Below are positions 1 through 6,315 of a stretch of 6,375 bases of DNA, piece by piece (within the stretch, counting starts at the first letter, position 1; each line of letters begins with the position of its first letter). A model generated the notes under the pieces. That model saw nothing but the letters and a program-made list of their open reading frames with translations. It was not told the origin of the DNA and searched no databases. This DNA is from Bacteroidales bacterium (GTDB lineage Bacteria > Bacteroidota > Bacteroidia > Bacteroidales > JAOZQN01): assembly GCA_029938985.1 (NCBI GenBank), contig JAOZTW010000317.1:1-6375 (forward strand). The letters run 5' to 3'. A program made the translations under genes and the position numbers.

Positions 1-128
1 AAATATACAGACAGTTACGCATCGGAATAGAAAATTTATGAATTATTCAGGTTAAGTGGGTAGCCTCAAGTTCAAACATTTTGTGAAATGCAACAAAATT
101 TTCAAACACACACAAAAAAACTATATAA
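1..128. other. Leader region upstream of hemE, no confident gene
   Basis: No coding region can be supported here. All three forward frames are open at the window edge but stop at 28-30, 53-55 and 39-41, so the tail of an upstream gene could be present in any of them; the 9 to 17 residues available are too few to recognise. The last 25 bases before the hemE ATG are A-rich, the usual translation-start context in Bacteroidota. No convincing TTTG / TAnnTTTG promoter pair was found. Confidence 0.4.
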
Positions 129-1160
129 ATGAAAGATTCCATTTTTTTAAAAACAATAAAAGGAGAAGAAACAAGTCGCCCACCAGTTTGGTTTATGCGA
201 CAAGCAGGCAGAGTTTTACCATCGTATATGGCACTCAGAAAAAAGTATAGCTTTAGCGAAATGATGGCTGACCCAAAACTTGCAGCAAAAGTAACTTTGT
301 TGCCAATTTACGATTTGGGAGTAGATGCTGCAATTTTATTCTCTGATATTCTGGTTATTCCAGAAGCTATGGGAATGAAACTTGAATTTACCAACAAAGG
401 ACCCGTTTTTGAAAATCCGCTAAAAGATAAAGAAAAACCACTTGAAAGTCTTAAGCCTGATCCTGCAAAATTGGAATATATTTACGCAAATATTAAGGAA
501 ATAATTAAAACTCGTCCTGCAAATATTCCGTTAATCGGTTTTTGTGGTAGTCCGTTAACCACTTTTTGTTATATGGTGCAAGGTATCAGTCGTAACCATA
601 CCTTTCCCGAAGCGATAGCTATGCTTTATAAAAATAAAAAAACAGCCAAAAAAATTCTGGAAGAGATAACTGATTTATCAATTATTTATGCTAAAAATCA
701 GATTGAAAGCGGAATAGAAGCATTCCAACTTTTTGAAACTCATGCTGGTTTAGTTCCCGAAAATTTGTATTTCGAAATGATAATGCCATCGGTTCGCAGA
801 ATAGCAAAAGCCGTAAAAGAAACAGGTACACCTTTTATATACATGCCCAAAGGGCTTGGTTTTGGTTTAGAAAAAATTAAACCAGAAGAAGCTGATTTTA
901 TTAGTGTTGATTGGCAAACTCCAATTGAAAAAGCAAGAAAAATAATTCATAAAAATATTGGTGTTCAAGGAAACCTTGACCCACGAATTTTGCTTGCTGA
1001 TAAAGAAAGTATTGAAAAAGAACTTAATAATTATTTGAAATTTGGAAAAGAAAATAAAAACTGGATATTTAATCTTGGACACGGTTTAATACCGCAAATT
1101 CCTTATGAAAATGTGAAGTTTGCTGTTGACTGGGTTAAAAATGCTAACTGGAATAGATAA
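129..1160 (+). CDS. hemE: Uroporphyrinogen decarboxylase (HemE)
   Basis: Cytoplasmic enzyme that removes four acetate carboxyl groups from uroporphyrinogen III to give coproporphyrinogen III, without a cofactor. At 343 residues it has the normal family length. The N-terminal signature RPPVWFMRQAGR (residues 17-28) supplies the substrate-binding arginines R24 and R28. DAAILFSDIL (66-75) holds D73, equivalent to the catalytic aspartate (human D86). Y148 in CYMVQG matches human Y164, and H318 in NLGHG matches human H339. GVQGNLDPRIL near the C-terminus is also typical. The start is well placed, because the signature begins 16 residues in, as usual; the leader is A-rich with no Shine-Dalgarno motif. 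Oddities: the second family signature reads GFCGSPLTTFCYM, with Leu where Trp is usual, AGRY is AGRV, and the usual FDSWAG-like segment is FETHAG. All catalytic residues are present, so activity is expected. Assignment is very secure. Confidence 0.97.
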   Translation: MKDSIFLKTIKGEETSRPPVWFMRQAGRVLPSYMALRKKYSFSEMMADPKLAAKVTLLPIYDLGVDAAILFSDILVIPEAMGMKLEFTNKGPVFENPLKDKEKPLESLKPDPAKLEYIYANIKEIIKTRPANIPLIGFCGSPLTTFCYMVQGISRNHTFPEAIAMLYKNKKTAKKILEEITDLSIIYAKNQIESGIEAFQLFETHAGLVPENLYFEMIMPSVRRIAKAVKETGTPFIYMPKGLGFGLEKIKPEEADFISVDWQTPIEKARKIIHKNIGVQGNLDPRILLADKESIEKELNNYLKFGKENKNWIFNLGHGLIPQIPYENVKFAVDWVKNANWNR

Positions 1161-1169
1161 AACACAGGC

Positions 1170-1194
1170 AATTAAGAATTAGGAATTAAAAATT
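1170..1194. repeat. Degenerate heptamer tandem repeat (AATTARG-like)
   Basis: Ten bases after the hemE stop there are three and a half tandem heptamers: AATTAAG, AATTAGG, AATTAAA, AATT. The period of 7 is exact over 25 bases, with changes only at the last two positions of each unit. It is non-coding. From general familiarity, AT-rich intergenic heptamer runs of this kind occur in Bacteroidota genomes; a function is not known to me. Confidence 0.6.
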
Positions 1195-1201
1195 GGTTTA
1201 C

Positions 1202-1269
1202 AACCTAAAATTAAATTATTTGTAAAAAACTTTGTTAAAAAAGCATATTTTACAAAAATAAATTAGGTT
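1202..1269. repeat. Imperfect AT-rich inverted repeat after hemE
   Basis: AACCTA (1202-1207) is the exact reverse complement of TAGGTT (1264-1269), and TTTGTAAAA (1219-1227) of TTTTACAAA (1248-1256). Together they form a stem interrupted by an unequal internal loop, with a 20-base apical loop. It could fold in RNA and mark the end of the hemE transcript, but there is no G/C-rich core and no clean downstream U-tract, so it is not called a terminator. Confidence 0.4.
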
Positions 1270-1417
1270 TCAGGTTTTATATATTGTTCTATTAAACTAC
1301 TAAGTTCTCTTATTTTTTATTTTAGATATTCCAAAATAGATGATGGAGCTATTTTTAAAAAACATTAATTAATTATTTAAACTTGTTCTACTTTGTGTGG
1401 ATAGCAAAATTCAATAA

Positions 1418-2971
1418 ATGAATGAATTACATAAAACATTAGTATTTACTGACTTGCATGGCGATTTGAATGCTATGGCAAATAGTTTTGCAAGTTTTGG
1501 AATAATGAAATATAACAAAAATAATTTTTCGGATTTAGTTATAGATATAAAAAAATATGCAGAAACGGCTGATAATAGCGGAATTAAAAAATTTATAATT
1601 AAGCAACAAAAACCTACACATTTGATATTGCTTGGCGATTATGTGGACAGAAATAATTACAGTTATCATATTATTGAATTTTTACAGGCGTTGGAATGGA
1701 AAGATTATAATATAAAAGCAACATTTTTGCTTGGAAATCATGATTTATTAAATTTAATTTTTTTTATTAATCCTTTCAAATTTCATACTTTATATAAATT
1801 TACAGGCATTGGATTAAAACATGTTACCGATTTTTTGGATAGCATACAACTTATAAAAAGTTATAATAGTTTTATTGAACTACATAAAAATGAAATTTTA
1901 GAACTACAGTCTAAATTTTTTAAAAATAAAGAAATTGAATTGCCTTTGGAGAATTACTCAATAAAACTAAAATATAATTATAATCACAAAAAAATCAGTA
2001 AATTAGTTTGTAATATGCACAAACAAAATGATTTTTTTGACAAACTAACAAAAATAACAGGTGTAAAAAGAACACAAAAAATACCTTACTTTGGATATTC
2101 ACAAGAAATGTTTTTTAATATACTTTATTGGTATATAAATACTTATTTTGTGAAATTTGAAAATCAAAATTATTTTCAATTACAAACTCAATTTAATAAC
2201 GAATTTGCAGATTATGGAAATTTGGGTACGGCTAATTATTTAACAAAACAAGTTGATGAAAATATTTTAGAAATTCAAATTGTTGACTGGCGAATTATTT
2301 CTTATGTTTGGCGTAAGCATTATGGAAACTTTTTTAGAAATATAAAATATTGGTACTTAGAAAATTCAATTTTATATACTCATGCAGGATTATCGCCACA
2401 GGTTATTGTTGATTCGTTTACTTTTGCTCCTATTTTTGACCTTACAACAGGAAAAATTGATAATAAATTAGGAATATCTACAAATAAAAATATTAGTGGA
2501 CTTATTAAACGCTCCAATAAAATGGTTGAGCAATTAATTCATAATTCTTTATTAGATTATAGCTTTGAAAAACTGTCGGGTCTTGAAATAATTGATATTA
2601 TTGGATATAGCAGAAGTTTCACACATGGAATACCTAAATTTGGAGGTATTCTATGGAGCGATTTTAATTATATTCAAAAATTTATTTTGGAACAATCGCA
2701 ACAAAGAAAATTAAATTCTCAAATGCTTACTTATTATGCTGATTTTCATAAATTAACAAAAATCAACAAAATTATTTGTGGACACAGTCAGCATGTCGAT
2801 AAAAATGAATCAGATATTAGATACCGAAAAATGAAAGGTTTAGAAAAAACAGGTTTAGAATATATTTGTATTGACAACGGCTGTTCCGAATCGTATAGAG
2901 CAAAAAATGGTAGCATAATTAATGGAATTGAAATTGACAAGAATGGAAAAATAATCACCACAATGTATTAA
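1418..2971 (+). CDS. Calcineurin-like (PPP-type) metallophosphoesterase, long form
   Basis: Predicted metal-dependent phosphoesterase, possibly a protein phosphatase; the substrate is unknown. The five metal/phosphate-binding blocks of the PPP-type superfamily appear in order: TDLHGD (D12, H14), LGDYVDRN (D74, D77, R78), GNHDLLNL (N107, H108), THAGLSP (H322) and GHSQH (H456, H459). The first block lies 12 residues from the start, so this ATG fits. There is no signal peptide or membrane segment, so it is probably cytoplasmic. At 517 residues it is far longer than a minimal domain of about 250-300. The excess is mainly about 210 residues between blocks 3 and 4, rich in Asn, Lys, Ile, Phe and Tyr, and about 130 between blocks 4 and 5. 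GNHDLLNL, DWR and HAGLSP loosely recall Shewanella-like protein phosphatases (inference). It looks more AT-rich than its neighbours and is followed by its own terminator. The superfamily call is secure; substrate and subfamily are not. Confidence 0.9.
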   Translation: MNELHKTLVFTDLHGDLNAMANSFASFGIMKYNKNNFSDLVIDIKKYAETADNSGIKKFIIKQQKPTHLILLGDYVDRNNYSYHIIEFLQALEWKDYNIKATFLLGNHDLLNLIFFINPFKFHTLYKFTGIGLKHVTDFLDSIQLIKSYNSFIELHKNEILELQSKFFKNKEIELPLENYSIKLKYNYNHKKISKLVCNMHKQNDFFDKLTKITGVKRTQKIPYFGYSQEMFFNILYWYINTYFVKFENQNYFQLQTQFNNEFADYGNLGTANYLTKQVDENILEIQIVDWRIISYVWRKHYGNFFRNIKYWYLENSILYTHAGLSPQVIVDSFTFAPIFDLTTGKIDNKLGISTNKNISGLIKRSNKMVEQLIHNSLLDYSFEKLSGLEIIDIIGYSRSFTHGIPKFGGILWSDFNYIQKFILEQSQQRKLNSQMLTYYADFHKLTKINKIICGHSQHVDKNESDIRYRKMKGLEKTGLEYICIDNGCSESYRAKNGSIINGIEIDKNGKIITTMY

Positions 2972-2996
2972 TCGGCATTTTAAATGCTGATTTTTT
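2971..2996 (+). terminator. Rho-independent terminator after the phosphoesterase gene
   Basis: A 9-bp stem pairs 2971-2979 (ATCGGCATT) with 2983-2991 (AATGCTGAT), with one G-T wobble and a 3-base loop, followed directly by a T run (2991-2996). The stem begins on the last base of the stop codon. This is a standard intrinsic terminator shape. It implies that the phosphoesterase transcript ends here and that hemN is transcribed from read-through or from a promoter close to or overlapping this structure, since only 24 bases separate the T run from the hemN ATG. Confidence 0.75.
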
Positions 2997-3020
2997 AAGA
3001 CATATAAAACATTTATTTAC

Positions 3021-4397
3021 ATGAAAATATCGAAACAATTTATTGATAAATACAATCAAGCAGGACCCAGATACACAAGTTATCCGCCTGCTACAGTTTT
3101 TACATCTGAATACAATATTTCTGAATACAAAAAGAGTATTGTTAGGTCAAATAGCGAAAAACCCGAAAATATTTCAATATATATTCATATACCTTTCTGT
3201 CCGCATCTGTGTAGTTTTTGTGGGTGTAATACAATAGTTGGCAAAGGAAATTTTTTTATTGATAAATATATTGACGCACTGATAACAGAAATTAATAGTG
3301 TTGCTAAATTGATAGACAAACAAAGACTTGTTAGTCAGGTACATTGGGGAGGTGGCACACCTAATTCAATACCGTTTAAATATATTGAAAAGGTAATGAA
3401 CACGCTAAAAAATAATTTTAATTTTGTAAGCAATCCAGAAATAGCTATTGAATGCAGTCCCGCCTATCTTAATATTAGCGATATTGACAAATTGTCAAGC
3501 TATGGATTTAACCGCATGAGTCTTGGTGTTCAAGATTTTAACAATGAAGTTTTGAAATTAGTAAACAGAAGACCTCCTAAACATAAAGTTAGCGAAATAG
3601 TTGCAAAATTAAAAGATACTGGCTTTACGGGAGTAAATATTGACCTTATTTATGGGCTACCTGGTCAAACGGCTATTAGTTTTGCCGATACCGTTAAAAA
3701 AACAATTGCCATTAACCCCGACAGAATTGTAACCTTCTCTTATGCACACGTTCCTTGGGTTAAGGAATATCAAAAAGTACTTGAAGATATAGGTTTACCA
3801 AAACCAGAAGAAAAAATGGAAATGTTGACTTCTACATTAAATACAATCACAGCAAACGGTTATGTAGCAATAGGAATGGATCATTTTGCAAAACCCGAAG
3901 ATGAACTTTCAATTGCGTTGAACGACAAAAAATTACATCGGAATTTTCAAGGTTATTGTACTCTCGAAACTACTGGGCAGGTTTACGGATTTGGAACTTC
4001 TGCAATAAGTCAATTGGCTGGTGCTTATGCCCAAAATGAAAAAAATCCAGAACAATATGTAGAAATGATTGAAGAGAATAATTTTGCTACTATTAAGGGA
4101 TATAATATTAATTCTGACCAGCAAATTATTCGTCAAGTAATTAATGAAGTGATGTGTAATAATTATTTGAATTTTAATCAAATGTCTAAAAAGTTTAATT
4201 TACCAGAAAATAGAATTAAACAAATTGTAGGTTTTGATAAAAACAAATTTGACGAATTTATAAAAGACGATTTAATTGAATTAAATAATAATGAAATATC
4301 AGTAAAATCAAAAGGACGATTAATTGTTAGAAATATAGCAATGCAACTTGACCCCGCACTAAAAACAGGAAAACAATTGTATTCTAAAACAGTATAA
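3021..4397 (+). CDS. hemN: Oxygen-independent coproporphyrinogen III dehydrogenase (HemN)
   Basis: Cytoplasmic radical SAM enzyme that oxidatively decarboxylates two propionate side chains of coproporphyrinogen III to give protoporphyrinogen IX without oxygen. Its 458 residues match E. coli HemN (457). The N-terminal YNQAGPRYTSYP (11-22) is diagnostic of true HemN. Y54 and the cluster motif HIPFCPHLCSFCGC (56-69) give C60, C64 and C67 for the [4Fe-4S] cluster, plus C69. HWGGGTP is the SAM-binding GGGTP motif. RMSLGVQDF, LIYGLPGQT, FSYAHVPW, IGMDHFAKPEDEL and HRNFQGYCT follow in family order, and a C-terminal helical domain completes it. The RNFQGY and GMDHFA blocks separate it from HemW and heme-transfer paralogues. 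It shares the pathway with hemE, acting on that enzyme's product. It follows a terminator closely and leads a likely two-gene unit with the UbiB-like gene 17 bp downstream. Very secure. Confidence 0.97.
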   Translation: MKISKQFIDKYNQAGPRYTSYPPATVFTSEYNISEYKKSIVRSNSEKPENISIYIHIPFCPHLCSFCGCNTIVGKGNFFIDKYIDALITEINSVAKLIDKQRLVSQVHWGGGTPNSIPFKYIEKVMNTLKNNFNFVSNPEIAIECSPAYLNISDIDKLSSYGFNRMSLGVQDFNNEVLKLVNRRPPKHKVSEIVAKLKDTGFTGVNIDLIYGLPGQTAISFADTVKKTIAINPDRIVTFSYAHVPWVKEYQKVLEDIGLPKPEEKMEMLTSTLNTITANGYVAIGMDHFAKPEDELSIALNDKKLHRNFQGYCTLETTGQVYGFGTSAISQLAGAYAQNEKNPEQYVEMIEENNFATIKGYNINSDQQIIRQVINEVMCNNYLNFNQMSKKFNLPENRIKQIVGFDKNKFDEFIKDDLIELNNNEISVKSKGRLIVRNIAMQLDPALKTGKQLYSKTV

Positions 4398-4414
4398 GTG
4401 AAAAAGAAAAAATC

Positions 4415-6088
4415 ATGTTTAAAACTGTAAAAAATATTAGTAGAATTGGCGAAGTGATAAATATACTCATCAAATACAGTTTTGAAGATGTTATTCAAAA
4501 CTCATCGCTTCGCCAATTTATTTCTGCCAAAAAACAAGTATCGTTTCAGTATGCGGCTAACGAATTTTTGGACAAATACAACAGATGGGAACGTATTAGA
4601 ATGGTGATTGAGGAAATGGGAGTAACCGCCATAAAATTAGCACAATACCTAAGTAATCGTCCTGATATTTTACCCGAACCATTAATAAATGAATTTGAAA
4701 AATTGCAAGCAAATGTTCCTCCTTTCAGTAGCATTACTGCAAAAGCTATAATTGAAAAAGAAACTGGGAAAAAAATAAAAGACCTTTTTCTTTATTTTGA
4801 TAATCACACAATTGGCTCTGCGTCAATAGGGCAGGTACATAGAGTAAGGCTAATGTCGGGAGAAGATGCTGTTGTAAAAATACAAAGACCACAAGCAGCA
4901 GCAAAAGTAAAAACAGATTTACGACTACTCCGAGAATTTGTAAAACTAACCGAAAATTACTTCCAAAATTTTGGAATATTAAATCCACGAGAAATTGTTG
5001 ATGTTTTTGAGGAATTAATGCTCAAAGAACTTGATTACACTACAGAAGCAAAAAGTATTTTAAAATTTAGAAAAATATATGATAAATATCCAACTTTTAA
5101 AATTCCTAAGCCTTATCCAGAATACTCAACATCAAAAGTACTTGTATTAGAGTTTATTAGTGGTTGCAAAATTACAAATATTGAACAGTTGAAAAAATGG
5201 GGATTGTCGAACAAAAGAATAGCAGAACGAGGTATTAAAATGTATTTAATGCAAATTTTTCAATACGGATTATTTCATGCAGACCCACATCCGGGAAATA
5301 TTTTAATTTATCCAAACGAAGATATTGCTCTTATAGATTTTGGAATGGTGGGACGGTTAACCAAGAAACAGAAATTTCAGTTGGCAGACTTGTTTTTTGC
5401 CCTTACCTCGCAAGATGCTAAAGCAATGGCTACCAGTATTAGAAGACTATCTGTTAAAAGTGAAATTGATAATTTTTCTGCTTTTGAAAACGATTTGCAG
5501 GAGTTAATAGACGATTTTATTGTTCTTGATATTGGCGAAATAGATATGAAAGAGCTTGTTATTAGATTACAAAAAATATTTTTTAAATATAAACTTCAAA
5601 TGCCAGGTGCTATCTTTCTTATGTTTAGAGCATTGTCTATCCTTGATGGTGTAGGAAAAAAACTATCTCCAAAATTTAATCCTTTAAAATATATTAAACC
5701 TTATACATACAAAATAATAAAAGAACAATATTCGCCAAATAATATAAAATCTGAATTGCAATTTACTTTTGCTCAATTTTCATCTTTATTTTATAGCTCT
5801 CCTGTTGATTTAAAATATATTATAGAAAAAATTAGAGCTGGCGAATTGCAAACAAATATTTCAATTGTTGGTTTTGATGCCTTTTTAAAAAAAATTGATA
5901 TTTTTGGTAATAAATTAGTACTTTCAATAATTATTACTGCACTTATTATTGGAGCATCTTTGGTCGTTATTGCACACCCTGCAACAATGCCAACATTATT
6001 AAGTATTCCGCTTTTTAGTATAATTGGAATTGCAATTGCCTCTGTTTTAATTATATGGCTATTAATTTATTCTTTGCGAAACAAATAA
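4415..6088 (+). CDS. ABC1/AarF/UbiB-family atypical kinase, membrane-anchored
   Basis: UbiB-like member of the protein-kinase-like fold, a family needed for ubiquinone synthesis in Proteobacteria (UbiB) and coenzyme Q in mitochondria (COQ8), probably through ATPase activity on lipid or protein partners. At 557 residues it has normal length. Visible motifs: the family-specific KxGQ region as KLAQ (74-77) in IKLAQYLSNRPDILP; the Ala-rich nucleotide loop as GSASIGQVH (134-142); the catalytic lysine K155 in VVK; the ExD motif ELD (205-207); HADPHPGN (288-295) with D290 and N295; and the metal-binding DFG (308-310). Two hydrophobic helices end the protein (about 501-520 and 530-553), as in UbiB/COQ8, and should anchor it in the inner membrane with the kinase domain cytoplasmic. 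Oddities are Ala for Gly in KxGQ and Gly at the first loop position. Spacing of 17 bp after hemN suggests one transcript. If the host uses menaquinone, the role is presumably in menaquinone or another isoprenoid lipid (inference). Confidence 0.93.
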   Translation: MFKTVKNISRIGEVINILIKYSFEDVIQNSSLRQFISAKKQVSFQYAANEFLDKYNRWERIRMVIEEMGVTAIKLAQYLSNRPDILPEPLINEFEKLQANVPPFSSITAKAIIEKETGKKIKDLFLYFDNHTIGSASIGQVHRVRLMSGEDAVVKIQRPQAAAKVKTDLRLLREFVKLTENYFQNFGILNPREIVDVFEELMLKELDYTTEAKSILKFRKIYDKYPTFKIPKPYPEYSTSKVLVLEFISGCKITNIEQLKKWGLSNKRIAERGIKMYLMQIFQYGLFHADPHPGNILIYPNEDIALIDFGMVGRLTKKQKFQLADLFFALTSQDAKAMATSIRRLSVKSEIDNFSAFENDLQELIDDFIVLDIGEIDMKELVIRLQKIFFKYKLQMPGAIFLMFRALSILDGVGKKLSPKFNPLKYIKPYTYKIIKEQYSPNNIKSELQFTFAQFSSLFYSSPVDLKYIIEKIRAGELQTNISIVGFDAFLKKIDIFGNKLVLSIIITALIIGASLVVIAHPATMPTLLSIPLFSIIGIAIASVLIIWLLIYSLRNK

Positions 6089-6106
6089 GTATTTTTTGAC
6101 TGCCCC

Positions 6107-6288
6107 CCTTAAAAGTCAGGGCTGTTGCATGCTATTTATTAATAATAAAAATTTATAATTCTATGAAAAAAATATTCAATATTCAATATAGAATTTTCAA
6201 TATTCAAGTAAAAAACAAATAAAATGAACATTGAAAATTCAGTATTGAATATTGAAAGTTAATTTTATATAAGCATGCAACAGCCCTG
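6107..6288. repeat. 182-bp tandem repeat unit, copy 1 (MITE-like)
   Basis: The unit consists of CCTTAAAAGT (6107-6116) followed by a 172-bp element (6117-6288) bounded by perfect 17-bp inverted repeats: CAGGGCTGTTGCATGCT at 6117-6133 and its reverse complement at 6272-6288. The same 10-mer recurs at once at 6289-6298, so it flanks the element on both sides and can be read either as part of a tandem unit or as a 10-bp target duplication. Small size, terminal inverted repeats and lack of an ORF resemble a miniature inverted-repeat transposable element; a palindromic intergenic repeat family is the alternative. I cannot assign it to a named family. Confidence 0.8.
6175..6256. repeat. Internal 32-bp palindrome built on TTCAATA heptamers
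   Basis: Arm 6175-6206 is the reverse complement of arm 6225-6256 with three mismatches in 32 positions, around an 18-base A-rich loop (6207-6224). The left arm begins with two tandem TTCAATA heptamers (6175-6181, 6182-6188), and the right arm carries their complements. In single-stranded DNA or RNA it would form a long stem, nested inside the 17-bp terminal inverted repeats of the element. Confidence 0.8.
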
Positions 6289-6315
6289 CCTTAAAAGTCA
6301 GGGCTGTTGCATGCT
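6272..6315. repeat. Perfect 17-bp palindrome at the junction of the two copies
   Basis: The right terminal repeat of copy 1 (6272-6288) and the left terminal repeat of copy 2 (6299-6315) face each other across the 10-base CCTTAAAAGT linker. They form a perfect 17-bp stem with a 10-base loop and several G/C pairs. It would fold strongly in RNA or single-stranded DNA on either strand; a transcription-stop or exonuclease-block role is possible but there is no U-tract. Confidence 0.85.

Larger units (their letters stand above)
1161..1417. other. AT-rich intergenic gap between hemE and phosphoesterase gene
   Basis: A 257-base stretch without a supportable gene; in-frame starts give only tiny peptides, such as a 10-codon one beginning at the ATG pair near 1340. 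It contains the heptamer run and inverted repeat listed separately. Its length and the change in neighbouring gene content suggest the phosphoesterase gene has its own promoter here. The nearest candidate -7 box is TACTTTG at 1389-1395, one base short of the Bacteroidota TAnnTTTG consensus and without a good upstream TTG partner. Confidence 0.5.

Noticed and set aside
78..99. Small hairpin in the hemE leader (ATTTTGT with ACAAAAT, 8-base loop)
   Set aside because: A 7-bp stem with one G-C pair is expected by chance in such A/T-rich sequence; no riboswitch-like conserved core is visible.
56..250. A 64-codon forward open frame overlapping the hemE start
   Set aside because: It lies out of frame over the hemE N-terminus, which has clear family motifs, and its product has no recognisable feature.
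867..1082. Reverse-strand open frame inside hemE
   Set aside because: Antisense shadow of a conserved gene with low-complexity Phe/Ile/Asn composition.
1389..1395. Promoter -7 box for the phosphoesterase gene
   Set aside because: TACTTTG is one base short of TAnnTTTG and no TTG element lies at the proper distance upstream, so it was not listed as a promoter.
3933..4498. Reverse-strand open frames across the 3' half of hemN and the start of the UbiB-like gene
   Set aside because: They are antisense to well-conserved coding sequence, are rich in Phe/Ile/Leu as expected from A/T-rich complement, and show no domain.
6117..6288. Integron attC site or gene cassette end
   Set aside because: The GTTGCAT near the ends does not meet the GTTRRRY / RYYYAAC core consensus, and no cassette ORF or integrase is present.
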